A stretch of 64,000 nt of DNA from Alphaproteobacteria bacterium (GCA_016869715.1 VGDM01000001.1:186001-250000), one strand, 5' to 3'. Shown: positions 1 through 8,982, numbered from the stretch's first letter. Program-made: numbers and translations. The notes: generated by a model not told the origin, from the sequence alone.

Positions 1-173
1 TGCGGCGCCGCGCGGTGTCAGCGCGGTGGACGGGCGATGATGCGGTGTTCACGCGCCGCAAGGGGATTGAAAGCCCATCTGCCTCCGCGAGTGCCCCGGC
101 GTATGGTGCCCCGATGGATAGTGAGGTGTTACCGGTGGTTTGGCGGGCGGCTTAGCGCGGAAGCGATAGGGCG

Positions 174-1058
174 TTACCGATCAATGCGCAGCGCCTCACG
201 GAAATCGGCCGTTGCGCCAGCGCGGTCACCCAAGGCGGAACGCGCATCTGCGCGGTTATTGAAAGCATCGGTGTTTTTTGGGTCAAGGCGGATGGCCTCA
301 TTGTAGTCGGCGATTGCGCCTGTGAAATCCTTGGGCGCAGCGCGTGAGAAGCCGCGATTATTGAAAGCCTGGGCGAATTGGAGATTGAGCCGGATTGCTT
401 CGGTTTAGTCAGCAATGGTGCCGGCGTGGTCACCTTGGTCAGCACGAACTCTACCGCGGTTGTTGAAGGCATTGAAAAGTTGTGGATTAATCCTGATCGC
501 CTCAGTGTAATCTGCGATGGCACCTGCATGGTCGCCCTGGTCTGCACGGGCGAGACCTCGGTTGCTGTAAGCAATCGCGTATTGCGGGCCAAGGCGAATG
601 GCTTCGGTATAGTCAGCAATCCTGCCCGCGCGGTCACCCTGTCCGGCACCCGCGAAGCCGCTGCTATTAAAGGCTTCGGCGGCTTGAGGGTTCAGGCGAA
701 TAGCCTCAGTGTAATCGGTGATTTCCCGGGCGCGGTCGCCCTGGGCTGCGCGCAACAGGCCGCGAAGACTGAAGCTTGTGGTATTTTGCGGATTTGCGCG
801 TATGGCTTCGGTGTAATCGTTCATGGCGCCGGCTTGGTCGCGCAGGGTGGCACGGGCGATGCCGCGACTATTGAGGGCGATTGCTTGATACTGGGGAGTC
901 TCTTGGCCTGACCCGATCAGCCAAGAGCAACCAGCGATCTGCGTTTCCCGAGAAATGCTCGCATCCTGCCATCCGCACCGTTGCCATGCTTTGTCACACG
1001 ACGACTGCGCCCCCGCCATGCAGGGCAGCAGCGCCAAGGCAATGATCCATGCTTTCAT
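174..1058 (-). pseudogene. TPR-repeat secreted protein, interrupted by an in-frame stop
   Basis: The reading frame starts at an ATG followed by a hydrophobic signal peptide (MKAWIIALALLPCMAGAQ) and then about seven 34-residue tetratricopeptide repeats with the recurring core DYTEAIRLNPQ and FNNRG. The frame is stopped by TAA at 405-407, exactly where the repeat consensus has Tyr (IADY becomes IAD-stop). Downstream the same frame continues without shift as TEAIRLN, FNNRGFSRA and DYNEAIRLDPK up to a natural stop at 174-176. One base change TAC to TAA explains the break. TPR arrays normally bind partner proteins; here a periplasmic scaffold is the likely ancestral role. A sequencing error or a truncated but still exported five-repeat protein cannot be excluded. 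The 173 bases before it to the window edge show no gene I can support. Confidence 0.8.
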
Positions 1059-1137
1059 CAGCGCCCCCACATGCCTCAGCAATTTCTGCCGAAAGCCGAT
1101 GCGGAATGGAAGCGAAATGCAGCTGGGAAAAGGCGGC

Positions 1138-1549
1138 TCAACCCACCAACGCCACCACCAAAAACCCAAGCCCCGCAAAACTCGCCGCCGCGCCCATCGC
1201 CGGGCGCAGCCAACGCGCGCGCGTCGCTTCCCGCGCCAGCGCCATGGCGCCCAGCATCAGCGCGCCCTGGATCATGGCAAGCCCGGCCATATGAAGCGCG
1301 AGGCCCGCCATGCCGGCCACCAGGAAGCCCGCCACCGCGCGCAAGGCCTGACTGCGCGGCAGGGTCGCGGCCAGCATGCCGGCAGCCAGCAGAAAGGCCA
1401 AATGATCGAGCCCAATCACCGGATGGCCGATGCACGGAGCAAAACCCTTGCCAGAGTGTCTCCGGCATGGCACCCGCCATCGGGTGATGCGCCGCAGCCG
1501 GCAGGGGCAGCAGGGCCAAAAGGCTCAGGACAGAAATTTGGCGACGCAT
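1138..1549 (-). pseudogene. HupE/UreJ-family membrane protein, frameshifted
   Basis: The first frame gives a signal-like start (MRRQISVLSLLALLPLPAAA) and the typical HP-x-AG...ETLWQGF segment. The family motif GHPVIGLDHLAFLLAAG follows in another frame, along with further hydrophobic segments that end in FLVVALVG. The frames meet at a run of four T on the coding strand (forward AAAA 1441-1444); removing one T joins QGF to APCIGHPVIGLDH. HupE/UreJ proteins are nickel or cobalt permeases or accessories of hydrogenase and urease, with conserved His/Asp in the HP..GLDH motif. The joined product would be about 136 residues, shorter than the usual 180-200, so the C terminus may also be lost. No hydrogenase or urease gene is nearby. 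Confidence 0.7.
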
Positions 1550-1688
1550 CGTGACTCATCGGCGATGATCCCCCCGCACGCTTGCTGCTTCGGGGCGCAA
1601 TGCAAGCCGGGCGCGGTTGGACCGGCGCGGTGTAGCCATCATGCATATCCGCTTCGCCTCCGCTCATCGGGTATGCACTACACCGTTG

Positions 1689-1740
1689 TTTGGTCGCATT
1701 TCCCGAGTCGCCAAGCGATTCCGCTTGGCTCGGAAATGCT
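1689..1740 (+). repeat. Dispersed palindromic repeat, family 1, copy A
   Basis: A long hairpin: outer arms GCATTTCCCGAG and CTCGGAAATGC (one bulged C), inner arms CCAAGCG and CGCTTGG. It is preceded by TTTGGTC. The same layout recurs at 33117, 36870 (reverse), 46500 (reverse) and 48441. The candidate ATG at 1736 of the next gene lies inside the right arm, so that start is doubtful. Confidence 0.75.
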
Positions 1741-1753
1741 TTATATCCCCCCC

Positions 1754-2251
1754 GTGATCACACTCCGACAGCTTCCCCTCCTGCTTGGCCTGCTGCTGTT
1801 GGCTGGCCCCACCTTTGGCGCCTGCGCCGATCCCCCCGCGCCTGGCGTAGTCTGGCGGCAGTGCCTGCTGGATAATGCGGATTTCTTGGGCCGGGACCTG
1901 ACGGGGGCGACGCTCCGCGATACATTCTTCGCCCGGGCACGCTTTGTGGACGCGAAGCTAAATGGCGTTGATGCTTCCGATGCGCGTTTCAGCTTTGCCG
2001 ATATGACGCGCGCTGATCTGACTGGCACGACGCTGCGCAGCACCGATCTGAACCGCGCCGTGCTGGCCGGCGCCACGCTTAAAGGCGTTGATTTGCGCCG
2101 CGCGACGCTATTCCGCGCCGATTTGCGTGGCGCCGATCTGACCGGGGCGGAGTTGACCGGCGCCAATCTTTCCGGCGCTGATCTCAGCGGCGCGCGCTGG
2201 CTCGATGGGGAGAAGATTTACGGCACCAACGCCATCGGTTCCTGCCAGTGA
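1754..2251 (+). CDS. Exported pentapeptide-repeat protein
   Basis: From GTG 1754 the product begins with a signal peptide (ITLRQLPLLLGLLLLAGPTFGA) and is followed by tandem A(D/N)LxG pentapeptides such as DLTGATL, ADLRGADLTGAEL and NLSGADLSGARW. Such repeats fold into a right-handed quadrilateral beta-helix; the specific role of this one is unknown. Four Cys residues flank the repeats (CADPP, CLLDN near the start; GSCQ at the end) and may form disulphides in the periplasm. An upstream in-frame ATG at 1736 exists but sits in a dispersed repeat, so I prefer the GTG. Its stop overlaps the GTG start of the helicase gene (GTGA), suggesting coupled translation. Confidence 0.75.
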   Translation: MITLRQLPLLLGLLLLAGPTFGACADPPAPGVVWRQCLLDNADFLGRDLTGATLRDTFFARARFVDAKLNGVDASDARFSFADMTRADLTGTTLRSTDLNRAVLAGATLKGVDLRRATLFRADLRGADLTGAELTGANLSGADLSGARWLDGEKIYGTNAIGSCQ

Positions 2252-4437
2252 CTGAGGCGGATTACCTGGCGCGGCTCAATGCCGAACAACGTGCAGCGGT
2301 GGAAGCGCTGGATGGGCCGCTTTTGGTGCTGGCAGGTGCGGGCACTGGTAAGACACGCGTGCTGACCACGCGGTTTGCGCATCTGCTCCGCAGCCGCAAG
2401 GCTTTCCCATCCCAGGTGCTGGCCGTGACCTTTACCAATAAGGCCGCGCTGGAAATGCGCGAACGTGTTGGTGCGATGATGGGTGAGGCCGTGGAAGGGC
2501 TATGGCTTGGCACCTTCCATGCACTTACCGCGCGGATGCTGCGCCGTAATGCGGAACTTGTCGGGCTGACAGCGAATTTCACCATCCTGGATACGGATGA
2601 TCAGCTTCGCCTGCTGAAGCAGGTAATGGAAGCCGAGCATATTGACCTGAAGCGCTGGCCGGCCCCTGGCATGATGGCCATCATTCAGCGCTGGAAGGAT
2701 CGCGGGCTGACGCCGGATGCCATCATGCCTGCGGAGGATACGGATTACACTGGAGGCCGCGCGCGCAGCATTTATGAGGCGTATCAGGCGCGGTTGAAGG
2801 CACTCAATGCCGCAGATTTCGGCGATTTACTGTTGCATGTGGTGACCATCCTGCGCGGGCATCCGGAAGTGCTGGCGGATTATCAGCGGCGCTTTCGTTA
2901 TATTCTGGTGGATGAGTATCAGGATACCAATCTGGTGCAGTATTATTGGCTGCGCTTGTTGGCACAGGCGCATCGTAACATCTGCTGCGTTGGGGATGAT
3001 GACCAATCCATCTATTCCTGGCGCGGGGCAGAGATTGAAAACATCCTGCGGTTCGAGACGGATTTTCCAGGCGCGCAGATAGTACGGCTGGAAGCGAATT
3101 ACCGATCAACCAGGCCCATTCTGGCCGCCGCATCCGGGCTGATTGCGCATAACACCGGGCGGCTCGGCAAAACCCTGCGCCCTGGGCGCCATGATGCGGA
3201 TGGGGAGAAGGTCAGTGTCGTCTCAGTCTGGGACAGCGAAGAAGAAGCCCGCATGGTGGGGGACCGGATCGAAGCCGCGCGGCGTTCGGGTGAAAGCCTG
3301 GCCGAGATTGCCATTCTGATCCGCGCCGGTTTTCAGACCCGCGCTTTTGAAGAAAGGCTGATCACGCTTGGCCTGCCTTATCGCGTGGTGGGTGGGGCGC
3401 GATTTTATGAGCGGCAGGAAATCCGTGATGCCATGGCCTATTTCCGTGTGGTGGCGCAGCCCGCGGATGATCTTGCCTTTGAACGAATAATGAACCTGCC
3501 CAAACGCGGGCTTGGCGATACCGCGATGCGGGAGATGCATGCGCTGGCGCGCGCCGAAGCGGTGCCGCTTGCGATTGCCGCGGGGCTTGCCTTGGAAAAG
3601 GGCGTTATCAAACAGGCCAAGGCGCGCGCTGCCTTGGGTGAATTGTTGGAAGCCTTCGCCCGCTGGCGTGCCATGCTGCCCAACGAAGGCCATGTGGTGA
3701 TGGCGGCGATGCTGCTAGAAGAAAGCGGCTATACCGATATGTGGAAGCAGGATCGCAGTCCGGAAGCGCCGGGGCGGCTTGATAACCTCAAGGAATTACT
3801 TCGCGCCATGGCGGACTACGAAACGCTCGCCGGGTTTCTGGAACATGTCTCGCTCGTGATGGAAAATGACGAAGCGGCGGAGGGCCAGCGCGTTTCAATC
3901 ATGACACTGCACGGCGCCAAGGGTTTGGAATTTGATCGCGTGTTTCTGCCAGGCTGGGAAGAAGGCGTCTTTCCATCGCAGCGCAGCCTGGACGAAGGTG
4001 GTGAGCGCGCCTTGGAAGAAGAACGGCGCCTGGCTTACGTCGGCATCACGCGCGCGCGGCGCTTTGCCGTCATCAGCCACGCCGCCAATCGGCGGATTTA
4101 TGGCAATTGGCAGGCTTCGATCCCCTCGCGTTTCCTCGATGAATTGCCAGCGTCGGAGATCAAGCTGGAAGGCAATGCCGCGCGAGAAATGCGGGGTGCA
4201 AGTGTCTTCTTGGCCTCGGGCGGGCTTTATGGCCAGCGCCCGCTCGTGATTGAAGCGGGCGCCTGGGAAGTGAAGGAACGGCCCGCGAGTGCCGCGCGGT
4301 ATGCGGCTGGTGATCGCGTGTTTCACCAGAAATTCGGCTATGGCGAGGTGACGGGCGTAGATGACGACCGGCTGGATATCCGTTTTGACAAGGCCGGCGA
4401 GAAGCGCCTGATTGATCGTTTTGTGGAGAAAGCCTGA
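2248..4437 (+). CDS. uvrD: UvrD/PcrA-type ATP-dependent DNA helicase
   Basis: A superfamily 1A 3'-5' helicase that unwinds DNA during nucleotide-excision and mismatch repair and clears recombinase or stalled polymerase. Length (729 residues) fits the family. Visible motifs: Q-motif LNAEQRAAV, Walker A AGAGTGKT (about residues 30-37), motif Ia TFTNKAA, Walker B ILVDEYQDTN, motif III GDDDQSIYSWRGA, motif IV LEANYRST, motif V TLHGAKGLEFD and motif VI YVGITRARR. The C terminus (VFHQKFGYGEV...FDKAGEKRLI) is the Tudor-like tail that binds RNA polymerase in PcrA/UvrD. The GTG start overlaps the previous stop, and the stop TGA shares its last base with the ATG of prmA. Confidence 0.95.
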   Translation: MTEADYLARLNAEQRAAVEALDGPLLVLAGAGTGKTRVLTTRFAHLLRSRKAFPSQVLAVTFTNKAALEMRERVGAMMGEAVEGLWLGTFHALTARMLRRNAELVGLTANFTILDTDDQLRLLKQVMEAEHIDLKRWPAPGMMAIIQRWKDRGLTPDAIMPAEDTDYTGGRARSIYEAYQARLKALNAADFGDLLLHVVTILRGHPEVLADYQRRFRYILVDEYQDTNLVQYYWLRLLAQAHRNICCVGDDDQSIYSWRGAEIENILRFETDFPGAQIVRLEANYRSTRPILAAASGLIAHNTGRLGKTLRPGRHDADGEKVSVVSVWDSEEEARMVGDRIEAARRSGESLAEIAILIRAGFQTRAFEERLITLGLPYRVVGGARFYERQEIRDAMAYFRVVAQPADDLAFERIMNLPKRGLGDTAMREMHALARAEAVPLAIAAGLALEKGVIKQAKARAALGELLEAFARWRAMLPNEGHVVMAAMLLEESGYTDMWKQDRSPEAPGRLDNLKELLRAMADYETLAGFLEHVSLVMENDEAAEGQRVSIMTLHGAKGLEFDRVFLPGWEEGVFPSQRSLDEGGERALEEERRLAYVGITRARRFAVISHAANRRIYGNWQASIPSRFLDELPASEIKLEGNAAREMRGASVFLASGGLYGQRPLVIEAGAWEVKERPASAARYAAGDRVFHQKFGYGEVTGVDDDRLDIRFDKAGEKRLIDRFVEKA

Positions 4438-5408
4438 TGCGCCCGGCTGGCCCGGAGAGTGCGGGCGCGCTCTCCCGCCGCCGCGCTGAACCGCTGGAAG
4501 CGCTCAGCATTGGTGGGCTGCATGAGAAAGCGCTGCCCTTTTTCGAAGCGGCACTGCAACAGGTTTGCGGCACTGTCGCCTATTTCCGCGATGAGCTGAG
4601 CGATACCTGGCTTTTGGAAGGTTTGCGCGAAGCAGGCGCGGGGCAGGATGCTTTGGAAAGCGCGCTGGCCTTGGCATCGCTGGTGGCGGGTATCGCCCCG
4701 CCCGCAGTGCAGATTGCGCCAGTGGAAGCCGATGGTTGGCTTGCTCGCAATCTGCAGGCTTTTCCGGAACAACGCATCGGCCAGCGCTTCCTGATCCGCC
4801 CGACGCATGTTGCGGATCGGCGCTGTTTTGATCGGCTGGTGTTGAAGCTGGATGCGGGCCTTGCTTTCGGTTCGGGGGAGCACGCTTCGACGCAAGGTTG
4901 CCTGATGGCGTTTGAAGCGATCGCGCATCGCTGTCCTCGGCGCGTCATGGATCTCGGCAGTGGTTCTGGCATTCTCGCCATGGCGGCGGCGAAGCTTCTG
5001 CATGTGCCGGTGACGGCGACCGATATCGAACCCTGGTCGGTGCGTATTTGCGCGGAAAATGCGCGGTTGAATGGGCTGTCGGCGCAGATGCGCGCGCTAT
5101 TGGCGGATGGCTGGCGGGGTCGGCGCTTGCGGGGCAAGCGCTATGATCTGATTTTCGCGAATATCCTGGCGCGCCCGCTTTGCGCCATGGCGCGAGGATT
5201 GGCGGCGCATCTTGCACCGCAGGGAACGGCCATTTTGGCCGGGCTTCTCGGCACACAGGCGCGCATGGTGCTGGCGGCGCATCGCCGTCAGGGCCTGGTG
5301 CTTGAACGCAGAATAGATGTTGGGCCTTGGACTACTTTAATTCTTAGAAGACGCGGCTGTTTCACGGCTTCGGTCATTCGACCTGCGCCGGTCAGGCGCG
5401 CTGGTTAG
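4437..5408 (+). CDS. prmA: Ribosomal protein L11 methyltransferase PrmA
   Basis: SAM-dependent methylase that trimethylates ribosomal protein L11. The family features are AFGSGEHASTQGC (usual consensus AFGTGxHxTT), the SAM-binding motif I VMDLGSGSGILAMAAAKL, acidic motif TDIEPWSV and catalytic-region ANILARPL. The family normally ends just after the WTTLILRR segment. Here some 16 extra residues (GCFTASVIRPAPVRRAG) follow; they are encoded by a dispersed palindromic repeat (5352-5404), so the native stop has probably been replaced. Translation is coupled to uvrD by TGATG. The end overlaps by four bases with the convergent gene downstream. Confidence 0.92.
   Translation: MRPAGPESAGALSRRRAEPLEALSIGGLHEKALPFFEAALQQVCGTVAYFRDELSDTWLLEGLREAGAGQDALESALALASLVAGIAPPAVQIAPVEADGWLARNLQAFPEQRIGQRFLIRPTHVADRRCFDRLVLKLDAGLAFGSGEHASTQGCLMAFEAIAHRCPRRVMDLGSGSGILAMAAAKLLHVPVTATDIEPWSVRICAENARLNGLSAQMRALLADGWRGRRLRGKRYDLIFANILARPLCAMARGLAAHLAPQGTAILAGLLGTQARMVLAAHRRQGLVLERRIDVGPWTTLILRRRGCFTASVIRPAPVRRAG
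5352..5404 (+). repeat. Dispersed repeat, family 2, copy 1 (within prmA 3' end)
   Basis: The stretch from GCGGCTG to GCTGGTT aligns base for base with 55389-55443 (about three quarters identical by eye). The shared core is CGGTCATTCGACCT followed by CGC-G-TC-G-CGC. It is an imperfect palindrome (CGGTC...GACC...GGTC). Confidence 0.65.
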
Positions 5409-5719
5409 AACCCTCGGTTGAAGAGCCAATCCTCGGTCGCTGAGATGAAACGAAACGCTTTGGCATTGGCTTCATAAGCGCGTTTTGCGATCATGACGTC
5501 TTCAATGACCGTCTCCAGGGCTTCCTGCCCTTGATTGGCGGCAATGCCGGAATCGATGCCCTCTCGTGGTGGGGGCGAGACATAGGCAGGCGTGCCTGGC
5601 GCTGCGGTGGTATTGGCCAGGCGTATTGCCGCCATTTCCAGACGCTCCACGGCTCGCTGCATGCCGCTCAGCGTCGCATTCATCGCGGCATTGATGCCGC
5701 CGGGGATAGTTTTCGTCAT
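5405..5719 (-). CDS. Flagellar basal-body rod-like protein
   Basis: A 104-residue protein. The N terminus (NAAMNATLSGMQRAVERLEMAAIRLANTTA) matches the helical rod-type N-terminal segment, and the C terminus (ALETVIEDVMIAKRAYEANAKAFRF) matches the D0 helix of FlgB/FlgC/FlgG-family proteins. The large middle domain of those proteins is reduced to about 25 residues (PAYVSPPPREGIDSG). No other flagellar gene lies nearby, so it is an isolated rod-like protein or a remote relative with another role. Its last codons overlap the end of prmA on the other strand. Confidence 0.65.
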   Translation of the reverse strand: MTKTIPGGINAAMNATLSGMQRAVERLEMAAIRLANTTAAPGTPAYVSPPPREGIDSGIAANQGQEALETVIEDVMIAKRAYEANAKAFRFISATEDWLFNRGF

Positions 5720-5750
5720 GGGCCCAAGCTAGCCGAGATTCGTAAATAAA

Positions 5751-5777
5751 CCTCTAAAAATTCGCCACCTCTGGTGG
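5751..5777 (-). terminator. Weak intrinsic terminator candidate
   Basis: Read on the minus strand, downstream of the oxidoreductase gene: a five-pair stem CCACC-AGA-GGTGG followed by CGAATTTTTAG. The stem is short, so the call is tentative. Confidence 0.35.
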
Positions 5778-5808
5778 AAATTTACGCCGACCCCTCAGTT
5801 TTTTTGGT

Positions 5809-6918
5809 TCACTCTGCCGCCGCGCGCCGGTCCAGATGCTGGCGCAGCCTTGGCATGACTTCTTGCGCGAGCCGCGCCATGCTCTCAGCCTCCCAAGCGG
5901 CACTGGGGCCGGACCAATCAAGGCCGGCCATGAGGACGTGCCCATAGGGACCCGCTTCTTCCCGCAGCGCGATCAGCTTGTCGAGAACCGTGCGCGGGCT
6001 GCCGGCAATCACGCAGGCGTCAATCATATCCTCGGCCGTTGCGGCGTTATGGTCCATGTCGTCACGCGACGTCATGGTGGCGGCAAGGCCGGCGCGTTTC
6101 GCCAGACTCCCCAAATAGTCAAAGTAATAACGTGTGGCGCCTTCCGGTGCGGTGGCGCGGGCGCGGGCTTCGGTATCGGTCGCGGCAATCACGAAATTCC
6201 GCGCCATGCGCCAGCGCGCCACATCCGGCGCGTGCCCCGCTTCGCGCTGACCAGCGGCGAAGCTTTGCCAATGGCCGGCGAGAATCCGGTGCGCCACGAA
6301 ATTGGCGCTGATCACGCCCCAGCCGCGCCTGGCCGCCAGCGCCACACCTTGCGAATCCTTAGACCGCGCCGAGACATGAATGGAAGGCCCGCCCGGCTGG
6401 AAGGGCTTTGCCATAAAACCCACGCCATATTCGGGCAACACATTGCGGGAAATCTTCACCGGCCAGGTTTCGCCACCGACATCATAAGGTGGCTCGGCGG
6501 CCCAGATGCGCTGGATGGTCTCGATCGATTCCACCATGCGCTTGCCGCGCTCCTTGGGCTCGATATCGCCAAACAGCTCAAAATCCGAGGATAACCCGCC
6601 CGCGCCAATGCCCATCATGAAGCGCCCCTGCGCCATATGGTCGAATTGCGCGACCTCTGCCGCCACAATGGCCGGGTGGTGGTTCGGCAGATTGATCACG
6701 CCGGTGCCGAAGGTCAGGCTCGTGCGATGCACCAGCCCCGCCATGAACATCAAGGGGGAGGCAATGGGTTCTGAGGTGGCGGAGAAATGTTCCCCCACCC
6801 AGACCTCCTGAAAGCCCAGGCGGTCCGCGAGCAGGGATTTTTCCGTATCCTCTGCCAGGGTTTCATGCATGGGCCGCCCCGGCGGATGGAGCGGCATCAT
6901 GAACAAGCCAAGATGCAT
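5809..6918 (-). CDS. LLM-class flavin-dependent oxidoreductase
   Basis: A bacterial-luciferase-like monooxygenase of the TIM-barrel type that uses reduced FMN. The features are the N-terminal strand MHLGLFMMP, the DRLGFQEVWVGEHF segment, the LTFGTGVINLPNHHPAIVA segment, the phosphate-binding region GRFMMGIGAGGLSSDFELFG, and a C-terminal IAGSPRTVLDKLIAL segment typical of the family. Length of about 370 fits. The substrate cannot be told from sequence; related enzymes act on alkanes, alkanesulfonates or limonene. An ATG five codons upstream (6933) is possible; I prefer 6918 because the family begins directly with the first barrel strand. Confidence 0.85.
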   Translation of the reverse strand: MHLGLFMMPLHPPGRPMHETLAEDTEKSLLADRLGFQEVWVGEHFSATSEPIASPLMFMAGLVHRTSLTFGTGVINLPNHHPAIVAAEVAQFDHMAQGRFMMGIGAGGLSSDFELFGDIEPKERGKRMVESIETIQRIWAAEPPYDVGGETWPVKISRNVLPEYGVGFMAKPFQPGGPSIHVSARSKDSQGVALAARRGWGVISANFVAHRILAGHWQSFAAGQREAGHAPDVARWRMARNFVIAATDTEARARATAPEGATRYYFDYLGSLAKRAGLAATMTSRDDMDHNAATAEDMIDACVIAGSPRTVLDKLIALREEAGPYGHVLMAGLDWSGPSAAWEAESMARLAQEVMPRLRQHLDRRAAAE

Positions 6919-7043
6919 GCGGCGCTTCCTCAAGTCGTTTTGGGCGATGTGCCTCGCTATTCCCGATCGCAGCCTAGAACAAGGCAGCGCAAAAGGTGAA
7001 GGGGGTTGGCCTTGCCAGGGGGCACTTCTGCCGTGATGCTACC

Positions 7044-8372
7044 ATGGTGACCCCTTCCGCCAGACTGGCCGTGGCGACTGAGCTGCTCAGTGCGCTCGAA
7101 GCCCAATGCTTTGCCCCCGATGCCCGTCGCCGCCCCGCCGATGCCGTGGCGAGTGATTTTTTCCGCGCCCGGCGCTTTATTGGCGGGGGGGATCGGCGCA
7201 CGGTCAGCGAATGGGTCTGGGGCGTGGTGCGGCAAAGGCTGCGGCTTGATTGGAACCTGGCGCGGTTGCCGGCTAAACCCTCTCCGCGGCTTCTACTGCT
7301 CTCCTATCTGGTGCTGGTGGCGCGCTGGACAGAGGCCGATATCGGCCGGGGCTTTTCCGGCGAAGGCTATGGCGCTGCGCCCCTTAATGCCGGAGAAGCG
7401 CGCGCGGTACGGATCATGGCCGGGCGGGAGTTGCTGCACCCGGATATGCCGGAAGGGGTGCGCTTCAACCTGCCCGATTGGCTGTTGCCGGATTTCAAGG
7501 CGCGTTTCGGGGCGGATTTGGCCGCCGAAGCCGCTGCTATGGAAGAACCGGCCGGACTTGATCTGCGCGCCAATCTGCTGCGCGGTTCGCGCGAAGAAGC
7601 CGCTGCCGCCCTGGCGGCCGAGGGCATTGCCACGGAACCCACCCAATTTTCCCCCTGGGGGCTCCGCGTGCCATCGCGCCGGCCGGTCACGGGCACGGCG
7701 GCCTTCAAATCCGGCCTGATCGAAGTGCAGGATGAGGGCAGTCAATTGATTGCGCTTTTAGCTGATGCCCGCCCCGGCCTACGGGTCGCTGATTACTGTG
7801 CTGGCGCCGGGGGCAAGACACTCGCCATGGCGGCCACCATGGGCAATCGGGGCAAGATCACCGCCTGCGATACCTCGGCCCCCCGGCTGGAAGGGGCGGC
7901 TTTGCGCTTCCGGCGTGCTGGGGTTGATAATGCAGAGAGGCATTTGCTCGAGGCTGGTGACCGCTGGGCCAAGCGCCGCGCCGGCAGTTTTGATCGCGTT
8001 TTGGTGGATGCGCCCTGCACTGGCACCGGCACCTGGCGGCGCAACCCGGACGCTCGGCTGCGCACCCGCCCCGACGATTTGGCCGAGCTTGTTGCAGTGC
8101 AAAATACCATTCTCGACAGGGCAAGAGAATTGGTGCGTCCGGGCGGCAGATTGGTCTACGCTACCTGCTCCGTAGTGCCGGCAGAGAATGAGGAGCAGAT
8201 GGAAAGCTTCCTGGCAAACAACCCGGATTTCGCGCCAGTGGTGCTGGATGCGCTATGGCTCGCGCTATGCCCTGATGTCGCGCAGCCCTGCGCCGGGCCA
8301 TGGTTGCGCCTTTCCCCGAGCGCGCAAGGTACGGATGGTTTCTTCTGTGCTGTACTGGAAAGAAAGCCATGA
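7044..8372 (+). CDS. RsmB/NOP-family rRNA (cytosine-C5) methyltransferase
   Basis: Methylates a cytosine in RNA using SAM. The N-terminal half resembles the NusB-like RNA-binding domain of RsmB. The C-terminal half carries motif X/I (QDEGSQLIA, ADYCAGAGGKTLAMAA), the Cys motif IV VLVDAPCTGTGTWRRNPD and the catalytic motif VI VYATCSVVPAENEEQ, so both conserved cysteines are present. Length 442. A longer in-frame start at 6996 exists; 7044 ATG gives the normal N terminus. The stop overlaps the ATG of the acetyltransferase (ATGA), so the two are translated together. Confidence 0.88.
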   Translation: MVTPSARLAVATELLSALEAQCFAPDARRRPADAVASDFFRARRFIGGGDRRTVSEWVWGVVRQRLRLDWNLARLPAKPSPRLLLLSYLVLVARWTEADIGRGFSGEGYGAAPLNAGEARAVRIMAGRELLHPDMPEGVRFNLPDWLLPDFKARFGADLAAEAAAMEEPAGLDLRANLLRGSREEAAAALAAEGIATEPTQFSPWGLRVPSRRPVTGTAAFKSGLIEVQDEGSQLIALLADARPGLRVADYCAGAGGKTLAMAATMGNRGKITACDTSAPRLEGAALRFRRAGVDNAERHLLEAGDRWAKRRAGSFDRVLVDAPCTGTGTWRRNPDARLRTRPDDLAELVAVQNTILDRARELVRPGGRLVYATCSVVPAENEEQMESFLANNPDFAPVVLDALWLALCPDVAQPCAGPWLRLSPSAQGTDGFFCAVLERKP

Positions 8373-8947
8373 TCGCGATCCGCCGCGCCCGTGCCAGCGA
8401 TGCTGCCGCGATTGGTGCGCTGCATGTCGCGGTGTGGCGCAGCGCCTATGCCGGCATTCTGCCCGATGCCTATCTGGCCGGGCTTTCCGCAACGCGCCTG
8501 GCCGCTGGCTATCAGCGTGACATGTTTGATCGGCGCGGCGGCTATGCCGTGTTTGTCGCGGTCGCATCCGGTGATGACGCGCCGGAAGGCAGCGCCCCGG
8601 ATGAGGCGACGATCATCGGCTTTGCCTCTGGCGGGCGTTCCCGCCAAGAGGGGTTGGCGGATGGGGAGATCAACACGCTCTATCTAAATGAGGATTACCG
8701 GGACCGCGGCACGGGGCGGCGCCTGATGCGCGCGGCGGCGGCGCATTTGCGCGTGGTGGGCTGCCGTTCGGCCATGGTTTGGGTGCTGCGCGACAACCCA
8801 ACCCAATGGTTCTACCGCCATCTGGGCGGGCGGGTGGTCGCGCGCGGCCAGACCCGTGTCGGCGGCCAGCCGGTGGATCAGGTGGCAATGCTGTGGGAGC
8901 CGATTGACACGCTGCTGGCTGCGACCGCGGCGGCGCCAGAAGCGTAA
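8369..8947 (+). CDS. GNAT-family N-acetyltransferase
   Basis: A 192-residue acetyl-CoA-dependent acyltransferase. The N terminus [24 protein letters not shown] is the usual first strand and helix. [20 protein letters not shown] contains the acetyl-CoA pyrophosphate-binding motif R-x-x-G-x-G, and [10 protein letters not shown] is the characteristic C-terminal segment. The substrate is not evident. It overlaps the rRNA methylase gene by four bases and lies just before guaA. Confidence 0.85.
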   Translation: MIAIRRARASDAAAIGALHVAVWRSAYAGILPDAYLAGLSATRLAAGYQRDMFDRRGGYAVFVAVASGDDAPEGSAPDEATIIGFASGGRSRQEGLADGEINTLYLNEDYRDRGTGRRLMRAAAAHLRVVGCRSAMVWVLRDNPTQWFYRHLGGRVVARGQTRVGGQPVDQVAMLWEPIDTLLAATAAAPEA

Positions 8948-8982
8948 CTTGCCCGACGGCGCGGCTTGTGGTGCAAGCCCGC

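Noticed and set aside
37-911. Long plus-strand frames opposite the TPR gene
   Set aside because: They mirror the repeats on the other strand, have no family features and no ribosome-binding sites; the minus-strand TPR frame explains the sequence.
1550-1735. Possible cobalamin riboswitch before the HupE/UreJ gene
   Set aside because: HupE/UreJ genes can be cobalt related, but I see no B12-box core or the expected helices.
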